In this document: positions 1-8,139 of the stretch, piece after piece
How the letters are laid out: every line of letters begins with the position of its first letter
Numbering within the stretch: position 1 is the first letter of the stretch
Assembly: GCA_002841685.1 (NCBI GenBank)
Contig: PHAM01000052.1
Location: 1-12,926 of the forward strand
DNA: 12,926 bases
Direction of reading: 5' to 3'
Source: Elusimicrobia bacterium HGW-Elusimicrobia-2
Lineage (GTDB): Bacteria > CG03
The notes under the pieces: generated by a model
The model's database searches: none
Seen by the model: only the letters and a program-made list of their open reading frames with translations
What the model was told of the DNA's origin: nothing
Position numbers and translations under genes: made by a program

Positions 1-426
1 GGGATTCTGGGCGAATGCGTTGAGATGTTCAAGCAGGAATACAAACTCATTGATTTTGAACTGGCTGTGAAAAAAAATCTCCGGGCTCAGGCCGACGCGT
101 CGGAAATAAGGCAGGTCTTCGCCAACATTATCAAAAATGCCTGCGAGGCTATAACGCCTCCCGGAGAAATCAAAATATCGGCTTCTGCCGATAAGAATTC
201 CATCAGGATCAGATTCGCCGATAGCGGATGCGGAATCCCGGCCGATAAGCTGAAAGAGATATGGGAACCTTTTATTTCCACAAAAAGTTCCGGTATGGGA
301 TTCGGTCTGGCGACGGTTAAAAAGATAGTGGAAGAAAGGCATAAAGGGACGATCTCGCTCACAAGCAGGGAGGGGGAGGGCACGAAAATGACGGTGTACC
401 TGCCTTGTGAGCAGCAACAGTTATGA
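1..426 (+). CDS. Sensor histidine kinase, C-terminal ATPase fragment (partial)
   Basis: This is the 3' end of a gene that begins before the window; the frame is open from base 1, so the ATG at 25 is an internal methionine and not a start. The visible 141 residues form a GHKL-type HATPase_c domain. Seen directly are an N box (RQVFANIIKNACEAI), a G1 box (DSGCGIP), an F box (WEPFISTKSS) and a G2 box (GMGFGLATV), in the order typical of NtrB-like histidine kinases. The domain binds ATP and phosphorylates a histidine in the missing dimerisation domain; the sensor part is also outside the window. The gene overlaps the following receiver gene by ATGA (423-426), so the two are very probably cognate partners in a two-component system. 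The input signal cannot be told from here. Confidence 0.93.
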   Translation, partial: GILGECVEMFKQEYKLIDFELAVKKNLRAQADASEIRQVFANIIKNACEAITPPGEIKISASADKNSIRIRFADSGCGIPADKLKEIWEPFISTKSSGMGFGLATVKKIVEERHKGTISLTSREGEGTKMTVYLPCEQQQL

Positions 427-785
427 AAAAAAGAATTCTTGTGGTCGATGACGATTTCAGCGTCAGAGAGACACTCGCCGATATCCTGCGCAGCCGCGAT
501 TATGAGGTCGTGGAAGCCTCATCCGGCGCCGAGGCCGTGGTGAATGCCGCGGCCGGAAAATATGATTGCGTTATAATAGACCTGCGGTTGCCCGATACCA
601 CGGGGCTTGAAGTCATTGAAAAAATATCCGGCGATGTGCCGAAAAACAAAATAATAGTCATCACCGGTTACGCGTCTTCCGATATGCTGGCGAAAACTCT
701 TGAGGAGGCCGAGTTTTTTCTTTTGCTCAAGCCGGTTGACACGGAGCAGATGCTTCAAATGGTTACAAAAATTATCGCGCAATGA
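423..785 (+). CDS. Stand-alone response regulator receiver domain (CheY-like)
   Basis: A 120-residue single receiver domain with no DNA-binding or enzymatic output domain. Key positions are visible: the acidic pocket D9-D10-D11, the phosphoacceptor D53 in the motif IIDLRLPD, the switch residue T81 in VITGYAS, and K103 followed by P104. It should be phosphorylated by the kinase encoded just upstream, with which it shares an ATGA overlap. Its stop overlaps the next start in the same way (782-785). Because it lacks an output domain, it probably acts by binding a partner protein. The translationally coupled MotB/OmpA-like protein downstream is one candidate, but that is inference. There is no clear Shine-Dalgarno sequence, so translation probably relies on coupling. 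Confidence 0.94.
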   Translation: MKKRILVVDDDFSVRETLADILRSRDYEVVEASSGAEAVVNAAAGKYDCVIIDLRLPDTTGLEVIEKISGDVPKNKIIVITGYASSDMLAKTLEEAEFFLLLKPVDTEQMLQMVTKIIAQ

Positions 786-1579
786 ACGACGAATCCGCCT
801 GGATTGTTCCTTATGGAAATCTCATGACCATCCTTATGATATTTTTTCTGCTGCTCTACGCTTACACATATCTGACGGGCCAGGTGCGCTATGAAAAAGT
901 CGTCGCCTCACTCACCGAGGGTTTCGGCCGTTCCGCTCCGATAAAGGAGGTGGAGCTGGCGGAATATCTTGAGGATTATTTTTCCACAAGAGAAGAATAT
1001 CTCAAAAACATGAACATGGCTTCGGACAGGATAACGCTGATGTTCAATCTTCCCGTTTTTTTTGAGAAAGACAGCATAGAGATCAAAGAATCGGCTTTAG
1101 CCGTATTAGATGACATATTCAGGATAATGTATGATCTGCCCAATGAGATAGTGATCTCCGGTTTCGCCGCCCCGGATTCCCGCAGGGATAAGATGCCGGT
1201 CGCGGCCGGGCGGGCGCTCAACATCGGACAGTTTTTTATAAAAAAAGGCATTGACCCCCAGCGGCTTATACTGAAGGGGTGGGGCGCGGCCCTGGGAGGC
1301 GCTGCTCCTTCCGGGTCGGAAGCGCTGGAAGACAGGGTCGAGATCAGCATAATGAGGGAGGTGTCGCCGCCAGATATACCCGTCAGCGAGAAGCTGATAA
1401 AGATGAAAGAGAATTATTTTTACGGTGATTATTATTATAAAAATGGCGACTTGAAAAAAGCCGAAATTTTCTTCGGCTATATCCTGGATCTTGACCCGAG
1501 CCATTGGAAGGCCCGCCGCATGATAAAAAGGATACAGAGAGAAAGGGCACTGTCTAAAAGCCCCGTAACAGCCGGATAA
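782..1579 (+). CDS. MotB/OmpA-like envelope protein with C-terminal TPR-like tail
   Basis: A 265-residue protein. A short N-terminus leads into one transmembrane helix (about residues 7-30) that aligns with the MotB plug/TM motif W-x3-Y-x-D-x-M-T, here W7...Y11-G12-N13-L14-M15-T16. The Asp that binds the proton in MotB is therefore Asn13. Residues 83-192 form an OmpA C-terminal-like peptidoglycan-binding domain (starting ITLMFNLPVFF, ending DRVEISI). It keeps the Arg of the AxRAL helix (R144), but the usual GHTD/GYTD turn is GFAAPD. Residues 208-245 look like one TPR-type helical pair (NGDLKKAEIFFGYILDLDP). It is probably anchored in the inner membrane with the OmpA-like part in the periplasm. 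No MotA/ExbB-like partner lies in the window. It is translationally coupled to the receiver gene, and its last 26 bases overlap the convergent glycosyltransferase gene. A true stator role is doubtful given Asn13. Confidence 0.85.
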   Translation: MNDESAWIVPYGNLMTILMIFFLLLYAYTYLTGQVRYEKVVASLTEGFGRSAPIKEVELAEYLEDYFSTREEYLKNMNMASDRITLMFNLPVFFEKDSIEIKESALAVLDDIFRIMYDLPNEIVISGFAAPDSRRDKMPVAAGRALNIGQFFIKKGIDPQRLILKGWGAALGGAAPSGSEALEDRVEISIMREVSPPDIPVSEKLIKMKENYFYGDYYYKNGDLKKAEIFFGYILDLDPSHWKARRMIKRIQRERALSKSPVTAG

Positions 1580-2261
1580 AAAAAACAAAAGAATCTTTTA
1601 CAGGGTTTACTCTTGAATCAGGGGAGTTCCTCCATTTCACCGGCATTTCCCTGACGCTGAAACCGAGTTTTTCGGCGAGTACCAGCGTTTCAACATCAAA
1701 AGCGAATCCGTCGGTTTTAAGGCGGGAGAATATTGCCCGGGCGGCTTTTCTCTTGTAGAGCTTAAAACCGCACTGGGTGTCTTTGTATCCTTTAACCGCC
1801 AGAAAATGCACCATTATCCGGCAGAAAGCCCCTATCGCGCGCCTGATAAAAGACTGCGGCGGTTCAAGCGAGCTGCCCGGCAGGCTCCTTGAGGCGATGA
1901 CGATATCGCTGCCTTTTTCGCATTCCATCAGGAAATTATCCAGTTCGCTTATGTCGGTGGAGAAATCGGCGTCGGTAAAAAGAACATAATCTCCGGAGGA
2001 TTCAAGGATGCCTTTGCGCACAGCCGCTCCCTTTCCGAGATTCCGGCCGAGTTTTATCACGGTCAGCCGGTTTGCTCCGGAGATCGCGGTTTTTTCAGCG
2101 TTTTCGGCGGTCATGTCCGCACTGCCGTCGTCAACAACTATGATCTCGCCGGATAGTTTTTTTTTAGCCAGATAAGCATCAGTCAGCTGCACCGCCCGGA
2201 CGATATTCTTTTCCTCATTGAGGCAGGGTATCACCACCGAAAGCTTGATGTTGTTTTCCAT
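1554..2261 (-). CDS. Family 2 glycosyltransferase, dolichyl-/polyprenyl-phosphate sugar synthase type
   Basis: A 235-residue GT-A-fold enzyme, expected to move a sugar from a nucleotide donor to a polyprenyl-phosphate carrier on the cytoplasmic face of the membrane. Seen are the N-terminal strand LSVVIPCLNEE, the nucleotide-binding DDGS (44-47), GRNLGKGAAVRKG, the metal-binding DAD (97-99, in FTDADFST), and the acceptor-side motif DTQCGFKLY (161-169) typical of the ALG5/DPM1-like group. There is no C-terminal transmembrane pair, so it resembles the short soluble or peripheral forms. The start at 2261 sits six bases after an extended -10 promoter and has no Shine-Dalgarno sequence. The 3' end overlaps the convergent MotB/OmpA-like gene by 26 bases. 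The donor sugar cannot be assigned. Confidence 0.92.
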   Translation of the reverse strand: MENNIKLSVVIPCLNEEKNIVRAVQLTDAYLAKKKLSGEIIVVDDGSADMTAENAEKTAISGANRLTVIKLGRNLGKGAAVRKGILESSGDYVLFTDADFSTDISELDNFLMECEKGSDIVIASRSLPGSSLEPPQSFIRRAIGAFCRIMVHFLAVKGYKDTQCGFKLYKRKAARAIFSRLKTDGFAFDVETLVLAEKLGFSVREMPVKWRNSPDSRVNPVKDSFVFFIRLLRGF

Positions 2262-2267
2262 TAAGCG

Positions 2268-2276
2268 ATTATAGCA
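2268..2276 (-). promoter_or_regulatory. Extended -10 promoter of the glycosyltransferase gene
   Basis: Read on the - strand the bases are TGCTATAAT, a perfect extended -10 (TGnTATAAT). Its last base lies six bases before the ATG at 2261, so transcription should start at or next to the start codon. No good -35 is seen; the hexamer 16-17 bases upstream is only TTTATG-like, which an extended -10 can tolerate. The 98-base gap between comF and this gene holds nothing else recognisable. Confidence 0.6.
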
Positions 2277-2359
2277 AAAATGCCCGGCGCATAAAACACA
2301 ACTTTGGCGGCAGCAGGGTAATCCCCGAAGAGATGTTTTAGCCCGCTGAATAGAAGGAT

Positions 2360-2992
2360 TCAGGTTTTGGCGAAGGTGAGGGCGATAACGCGTTTTGCGC
2401 CGCCCTTAAGCAGCGCGGCCGCGCATTCGTTGACGGTGGCGCCTGTTGTGGCGACATCATCTATGAGGATAATATTCGCCGGAAGTTTGCCCCGCACGGC
2501 AAAAGCGCCTTTTACATTTTTTATTCTCTCGCCGGGGTGCAGGCCCCGCTGGGAAGGGGTGTTGCGAACGCGCCGCAGCTTTGAAGCGGAAAAGGGCAGC
2601 TTCAGGATTTTACAAACGCTTTTCGCTATGAGTGATGCCTGGTTGTAGCCCCTTTCGTTTTTTCTGGTTCTGTGCAGGGGGACGGGTATGATGATATCGG
2701 GCAGGAAGCTTCCACCGTGTTTTATGAGGCTGTCCGTCATCACGCGCGCGGCTGTCCGGGCGCACGAGCGGCCGTTGCGGAATTTCATTTCCTTTATCAG
2801 CTTTTTCGCCGCGCCCCTGTAGAGCGCGGAGCTTATCAGCGCGCAGTTGCCGTATTCCACGGGAGGCAGCTCGTGGGAGCTTATTTCGTCCAGGCATCGG
2901 AGGCAAACGGGTTCGCGCGCGCTGAGGGGAAGGAATTCCCCGCATCCCGAGCATCGCGGCGGGAAAATAAAATTTATCAGTCGCAGGAACAT
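2360..2992 (-). CDS. comF: ComF-family phosphoribosyltransferase-like protein
   Basis: A 210-residue ComF-type protein, close to the usual family length. The N-terminus carries a zinc-ribbon-like set of cysteines, C14-x2-C17 and C30-x2-C33. The rest is a type I phosphoribosyltransferase fold: PVPLH (103-107), RGYNQA (114-119), the TPSQRGL...R..N segment (145-159) and the PRPP loop IILIDDVATTGAT (174-186). ComF proteins are needed for inward transport of single-stranded DNA in several naturally transformable bacteria, but they are also found in species with no known competence. The start codon shares one base with the stop of the large barrel gene upstream (TGATG, 2990-2994), so its expression is coupled to that gene. 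No terminator is obvious after its stop. Confidence 0.93.
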   Translation of the reverse strand: MFLRLINFIFPPRCSGCGEFLPLSAREPVCLRCLDEISSHELPPVEYGNCALISSALYRGAAKKLIKEMKFRNGRSCARTAARVMTDSLIKHGGSFLPDIIIPVPLHRTRKNERGYNQASLIAKSVCKILKLPFSASKLRRVRNTPSQRGLHPGERIKNVKGAFAVRGKLPANIILIDDVATTGATVNECAAALLKGGAKRVIALTFAKT

Positions 2993-5900
2993 CAGAAAAT
3001 TATTTCAAGTTTTGTGCTGATCTGAACAGCCATATAATTGTTCTCGCGGCGTTTTGTGTAATCGGCATAGGAGAGCCCGCCCCCCAGACTCCAGCGGAAA
3101 TTGGAAGACATGTCGAAGTCCATGGAAAAATTACTCGCGTAGAGCTGATAATTTGTGCTTGTGACATTCAGGCTGCTGCGTTTCATCGTGCCGGAAAAAT
3201 CAATATTGTATCTGACATTCTGGTCTATCTCAATTTTTTTTGAACTGAAAGGCATCTGAAGGCTCTTTCTCATTTTCATGGTGTCCGAATGGAGTTTCGC
3301 GTTCACGGCGTGCGAACGGTCGTCCTTGGACATAACTCCTCCGGCGGAATGGCCGACATTATTGGCTCCGGTGTAAGTGAAGTTGGAATGCCATTTTTGC
3401 CACAGGTCAAAATTAACGCTGGCGTTCCATGATTTGTCCGTGCTTTGAGCGGACACGGCGTTCTGCTGGATGTCCTTGTTTTCCGTCTCACTTATTTTGA
3501 ATCCGGTGCCGATGGTGAATTTCTGCCATTTAAAATTGAGCGTCAGCCCCTGTCTGGCTGTCGCGGCGAGAGAAAGATTTTTCTGCTCGGTTTCGGAATT
3601 GTATATTTCTATGAGTGTGTTCATCGCGGAAAAATTTTTCCCGAAGATCGGTATTTTTTCAAGTGAGGATATCCTTATGCGCGCGTCGGGAAATGTGAGA
3701 GTGAAAGATTCGGACGGAGTGCCGGTCAGCTCCGTCCGCGCGAGATTGGATGTGTAATTCAGCTGTATGTCGGTGGTGCCGATCGGTGTCCAGGCGCCGG
3801 CAAGATCCAGGAAAGCAAAAGGTTTGTATGATGTGGACAGCGTATCGGACCGGGAAGTGGAGTAGGAATAAAGTTCGGCCTCGGGATTGTTCCGGTCAAA
3901 GGTCAGTCCGGTGTAAACGAAGCCGCTGTCGCGGAGAAAAAGTTTGTTCAGCGTGTTGAAATCCTTGTCCACATTTTTGTAAACGTCCGCGTCCGTTACC
4001 TTCAGATTGTAGTTGAAAGTGAGGCTGTTGGTGGGGCCGAAATTTATCAGGCTCCCCATGCTGAGAGGTATGCCGAATCCGGCGGAACTTGTTCTGTTGA
4101 TGTCTTTCAGCGTGAGGCCGATGCTTTTCCATGCGTCGGTGCTCGCGGGCATGGCATAGTTTTCGGTAACGGCCGCACTGTAATTGAAGCTGGTGTTGAG
4201 CCATTTGAAGGGCCTGAGGTTTCCGCTCACGCCGGCGGCGACATTCTGGCTGTTGAGAAGGCGCGCCATGCTGTCTTCTCCGATCTTTTTCCCGGAAGTG
4301 TTTCTCGTCAGTTTGTAGTTGCCGTTAAAATTGAGCAGTTTCAGGGGGTAGAACTGCGCGTCGCCGTAAAAGGTTTCGGTCTCGTTTTCCGTGTCCACAT
4401 TGCTGATCTGTCTGTTGTATTCCACAGCCGACACCGAACGGGAATAGTCAGCCGTGATGTTTTTCGGGAGTATGATGAGATTGGGCAGGGTGTAGGTCAT
4501 ACGCCCGTGAACGGTTTCGGCGGTGTCCGTTTTCCCGGCCAAAGTGTTTGATGTGACGGAGTGGCTGTAATCGCCTGAAAACTGAGGCAGGAGCTTTATG
4601 TTCAGGGCGCCTTTCACGGAATAAAGATTTTTTTCGATCCGGCCTTCATCCCATGTGCTGAGATACTGCGCCATGGGCGCGTCGGAGAGGTTGACTTTCT
4701 CCCGCGGAGTGGTGACGACGGATCTTTCAATATGTCCGGAAAGGGGCATCCACCTGATGCGGTTGAGGCTGAGGTCGCCGGTTTTGAACTCCTGGTCGCT
4801 GGAACTTTCAAAGGTCATGCTCTTGAAATTGGAATCTATTTCCTTGTGTGTGCCTCCGATGGTAAACCAGCCGGGGAGCTCCACGGAACCCTGCGCTTTT
4901 TTCGCGCTGCCTGTTTCTTTCCTGACGCCGTCCACATAAAAATCATTGATCCACAATTCATAATTCCCGGTCGAACCGTCGTCGCTCCTGACGCCGGCGA
5001 ATATCCTGGTGATGTTGTTTATGTTAACGCTGCCTGTCCGGGTCTGGAAGCCGTCGGGGATGGAATCGTAGTCCGCGTCCAGGAGGGACAGGCTGAAATG
5101 CTTCCATCCCGTAAAATCATCGGTAAAGGAATGCTCATAATAATTTGTTATGTCATTGCCTATCCTGATAAAAGCGCTGTTCCCGGAATTTTCCCCGTAA
5201 ACGAAAAAGTTCAGGTTTTTGTATATGGACAGGTCCATGCGGGAATAAGACGCGTAGGTATAAGCAGTGGCGTTGGGCGAAAGGCTGTAATTTATCCGCA
5301 GGGCCTGTTCCCGTATCTCAACATCGCTGTTGTCATAAAGATCGTTGTAATAAGGGGTGTAAAGGAGCGATTTTCCGGCGTATTCAGGATCTGTTTCGTT
5401 GTTTATCGCGGATACGTCAAAATCATCCCCGTCGGCGTCTATGTCTATTTCTATGCCGTTGCGAATAAGCGTGGGCTTTTGCCATCTGTTGCCCACGAGG
5501 CCGACCCCTGCTATTTTTATCTCACCCGCTGAGGCGCCTCCCGTCGCCATGCCGAGCGTCAAGGATATCTGTTTCACCGACCGCCACGCGTCTTTGTTGG
5601 TCGCGGTAATGGGCAGTTCGTATCTGAATTTCTGCCATCCCGACCACGAGACTGTCACGGCGGTTGAATAAATGATGTTTTCATCTGTTGACAGCTCGCC
5701 GTCGCCGTCAAGGTCCTCCGTGTTAAGCCGGCCGTTGTCTTTTCCCCAGACAAACCATGTGTTGGCGCTTCCGGGGAGATTGAATTTAACTCCGGTGTCC
5801 TCGCCGTCGTTCAAAAAGTGATCGCTGTTCGGGTCTTCGTTGTCAAGGACGCCGTCGGCATCGGCGTCCTCGTTAAAACGGCCGAGTTCTATTGTGACGG

Positions 5901-8133
5901 TTTCGTTTTTCCCGCTGCCCCATATATATCCCTCTATATATTTTTTCAGGCTGTAATCCGCTCCCTCGCTTGATATGGCATACACGAGCGCTGTCTGGCC
6001 CCCGGCGGGCATGAGCGAATAATTCAGGGCGAGAGCGCTGGTTTCATCTTCGCTGCTGTAATAAACGGGATTGAGTTCCCGCATGTTTATACCGTCGATC
6101 TCACTCCACACGAGCATTCCGCGTTTGTAGGGATCCTGTATGGCGGCGGGTTTCCATTGTTCCTCATAGGTGGAAACGGTATCTTCCTGTTTAATGTTCT
6201 CCATGTTCTCAACGATAGCTTTTCCGGCTTTGTTCGGGTCGTTTTCACTCCTTGCCGCCTCCCCTGAAATATTCACCCTGAAAGGAAAATGTCTTTTCGG
6301 GTTCAATGACAGCTTAGTGTTCACGTCAAACAGGAGCGTGGAGGGAGATGTCTGGTAGATACTGGGGATATCTCCCGCCGACGGGGCGAAATTATACAGT
6401 ATTGTGCCCCCGGCGAAAAAATTAGCGCTGGGTTTGTATTCGATCCTTGTCCCCGCGAGGGTTTGTTCCTGTCCGCCGACAAAGGGATAATATTCATAGG
6501 ATGCTTCAATAGACGAATCGTCTTTTATATCTTCTGTGTTGAGGAAGGTGATCCATCCCGAGTAGTAATCCAGCATATAGTCCCTGTCTTTGTCCAGAAT
6601 TTTCCCGTCCATGGAGATCCTTTCGGAATCTTTGACGATACTGGGCCGCAGAAGGTAGGTGTTGAGCTTCACGCGGTATTCCGCGTAAACGGCGAAATGA
6701 AGCCTCTCGCCGTGACGGGAAGGGTCGTAGATGTCGCTGTAGTCGTAGCCCAGTTGCGCGCCGATGTCCTCAAAAGGCCTCTCCCGTGAGAATTCTATTA
6801 TCCCGAGGTCATAATCCACGGTGAAAGACGCGGATGAAAAATCCACATAACGGACACCGCCCGCGGCGGTCTCGCTGTTGGAATTATCCAGTATTTTTAT
6901 GACGAATTTTTCGCCGAGCGAGTCGCGTATGATGTTGGTCGCTCCGAGGGAATAGCGGTTCTTTATCTCATAATGATCTTCAGCGGGAGAGGAGCGGCCG
7001 GCACGCGCGGCGTCATCTTTTATAACGACGTTGTAGAGGCCGCCGTTGGGGTCCGAAAACTTGTTGCCGTCGGTGTCAGTCCAGTCGCAGGCGATAACGG
7101 CGTCTTTTGATACGGATTTATAGAATGTGACAATACCGCGTGAATGGTCCACAATGTAATCTATGCCGGGTTTGAGGAGGTCAAAATTCCCCGTGAAGGT
7201 CTGCGTGGACCACATGACCGTCATGGGCTGTGTTATCCCGACGAGGTTGTTTTCTCCTATCCTGTCATCCAGCCAGATCTTTACGGAGCCTCTGGTCAGC
7301 GGCAGAGAGGCCGTTGAATTATAGATCTCGTAGTATTTTCGGCTCATATAAGAGGCGTCATTGATTATGGGTTTTCTGAATTCCGTGGATCCGGTGAAGC
7401 GTTTTATCTCGTTCAGCCCTTTCGTCTGGGATCCGACAAAATAAAGCGATAAACTTTTGTATTTCGCCGAACCCATAAAACCGAACAGGTTTTTGTCCAG
7501 GCCGGCTTTTCCCGAATAGCCGACGAATTCCGTCCCTGGCAGTGACAGGGTGATGTCTCCGAATTCCACCTTCTGGACGATCTCATTGGGGTCGCCGGTA
7601 TATTTGATCTGGATGTTACGTCTGTTGAGGTCGCCCTGGTTGTCGTCGTAGTTTATATCCACGTTTATTTTTCGTCCGACTTTTCCTTTGATCTTGATCT
7701 GCAGCTGCTGGTCCATGCTCATGTCAAAGCCGTCAGTTCCGCCGGCGCTGACGGTTCTTTTGGATGCGTCCTTTTCCTTATAAAACGCTTTTCCGAATTT
7801 CATTGAGATGGATTTTCGGCCGGCCACGTCGAGTTCTCCGCCGCTTTCCGCCGGCAGGTCTATATCAAATGACGCTTTGGGGAGGATGGCCCCTGTGGGT
7901 TCTGCCGCCTTGCTTTTTCCCGGAGCCGTTTCTTCAGCTATTTTTTCAAAGCTTTTTTCCTCAAAGTCGAAGACCTCTTTCTGATGCCTTATTTCCTGCC
8001 AGAGATCATGATCAAAAGGCAGTTCCTCGGCGCGGGCGGTATTAATGGGGAGTGTCAGGCACAGCGCTGCTGCGCAGACGAGCGGCGAAAATTTCAAAAC
8101 ATGCCTGTTCATAGAATTACATTTTTGCTCCAT
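2992..8133 (-). CDS. SprA/Sov-like giant outer-membrane beta-barrel protein
   Basis: A 1713-residue exported protein. An N-terminal signal peptide is visible (basic n-region around R10-K14, hydrophobic core about 15-30, likely cleavage after ARA at 35). Residues 145-203 hold KIKGKVGRKINVDINYDD..., ...NIQIKYTGDPNEIVQKVEFGD... and LSLPGTEFVGY, which match my memory of the SprA N-terminal domain, the type IX secretion translocon of Bacteroidetes. The middle has two acidic Ca-binding-like segments (about 752-767 and 805-817, EDLDGDGELSTDE) and two jelly-roll-like segments (about 850-910 and 990-1085). From about 1150 on, alternating polar/aromatic strands suggest a barrel, and the protein ends in Phe (AVQISTKLEIIF), like an outer-membrane beta-signal. 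SprA/Sov are about 2400-2500 residues, so this is a shorter relative. ATG 8133 is favoured by the promoter; an internal ATG at 8112 is the alternative start. The gene is followed by comF. Confidence 0.82.
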   Translation of the reverse strand: MEQKCNSMNRHVLKFSPLVCAAALCLTLPINTARAEELPFDHDLWQEIRHQKEVFDFEEKSFEKIAEETAPGKSKAAEPTGAILPKASFDIDLPAESGGELDVAGRKSISMKFGKAFYKEKDASKRTVSAGGTDGFDMSMDQQLQIKIKGKVGRKINVDINYDDNQGDLNRRNIQIKYTGDPNEIVQKVEFGDITLSLPGTEFVGYSGKAGLDKNLFGFMGSAKYKSLSLYFVGSQTKGLNEIKRFTGSTEFRKPIINDASYMSRKYYEIYNSTASLPLTRGSVKIWLDDRIGENNLVGITQPMTVMWSTQTFTGNFDLLKPGIDYIVDHSRGIVTFYKSVSKDAVIACDWTDTDGNKFSDPNGGLYNVVIKDDAARAGRSSPAEDHYEIKNRYSLGATNIIRDSLGEKFVIKILDNSNSETAAGGVRYVDFSSASFTVDYDLGIIEFSRERPFEDIGAQLGYDYSDIYDPSRHGERLHFAVYAEYRVKLNTYLLRPSIVKDSERISMDGKILDKDRDYMLDYYSGWITFLNTEDIKDDSSIEASYEYYPFVGGQEQTLAGTRIEYKPSANFFAGGTILYNFAPSAGDIPSIYQTSPSTLLFDVNTKLSLNPKRHFPFRVNISGEAARSENDPNKAGKAIVENMENIKQEDTVSTYEEQWKPAAIQDPYKRGMLVWSEIDGINMRELNPVYYSSEDETSALALNYSLMPAGGQTALVYAISSEGADYSLKKYIEGYIWGSGKNETVTIELGRFNEDADADGVLDNEDPNSDHFLNDGEDTGVKFNLPGSANTWFVWGKDNGRLNTEDLDGDGELSTDENIIYSTAVTVSWSGWQKFRYELPITATNKDAWRSVKQISLTLGMATGGASAGEIKIAGVGLVGNRWQKPTLIRNGIEIDIDADGDDFDVSAINNETDPEYAGKSLLYTPYYNDLYDNSDVEIREQALRINYSLSPNATAYTYASYSRMDLSIYKNLNFFVYGENSGNSAFIRIGNDITNYYEHSFTDDFTGWKHFSLSLLDADYDSIPDGFQTRTGSVNINNITRIFAGVRSDDGSTGNYELWINDFYVDGVRKETGSAKKAQGSVELPGWFTIGGTHKEIDSNFKSMTFESSSDQEFKTGDLSLNRIRWMPLSGHIERSVVTTPREKVNLSDAPMAQYLSTWDEGRIEKNLYSVKGALNIKLLPQFSGDYSHSVTSNTLAGKTDTAETVHGRMTYTLPNLIILPKNITADYSRSVSAVEYNRQISNVDTENETETFYGDAQFYPLKLLNFNGNYKLTRNTSGKKIGEDSMARLLNSQNVAAGVSGNLRPFKWLNTSFNYSAAVTENYAMPASTDAWKSIGLTLKDINRTSSAGFGIPLSMGSLINFGPTNSLTFNYNLKVTDADVYKNVDKDFNTLNKLFLRDSGFVYTGLTFDRNNPEAELYSYSTSRSDTLSTSYKPFAFLDLAGAWTPIGTTDIQLNYTSNLARTELTGTPSESFTLTFPDARIRISSLEKIPIFGKNFSAMNTLIEIYNSETEQKNLSLAATARQGLTLNFKWQKFTIGTGFKISETENKDIQQNAVSAQSTDKSWNASVNFDLWQKWHSNFTYTGANNVGHSAGGVMSKDDRSHAVNAKLHSDTMKMRKSLQMPFSSKKIEIDQNVRYNIDFSGTMKRSSLNVTSTNYQLYASNFSMDFDMSSNFRWSLGGGLSYADYTKRRENNYMAVQISTKLEIIF

Positions 8134-8139
8134 AATACA

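Noticed and set aside
1106-1588. 160-codon open frame on the - strand
   Set aside because: It lies opposite the MotB/OmpA-like gene, whose domains are clear, and extends through the glycosyltransferase stop; the translation shows no family features.
2346-2363. Six-base inverted repeat CTGAAT/ATTCAG at the end of comF as a terminator
   Set aside because: The stem is short and AT-rich, overlaps the stop codon, and is not followed by a T-run on the - strand.
4732-5532. 266-codon open frame on the + strand inside the SprA-like gene
   Set aside because: It is antisense to a strongly supported long gene, has no ribosome-binding site or recognisable motif, and reads as low-complexity shadow coding.
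8132-8137. TATTAT on the - strand as the -10 of the SprA-like gene, with ATG 8112 as the start
   Set aside because: The spacing to TTGAAA would be 25 bases. TAAAAT at 8140-8145 gives exactly 17 and fits the geometry seen at other starts, although 8112 remains a possible secondary start.
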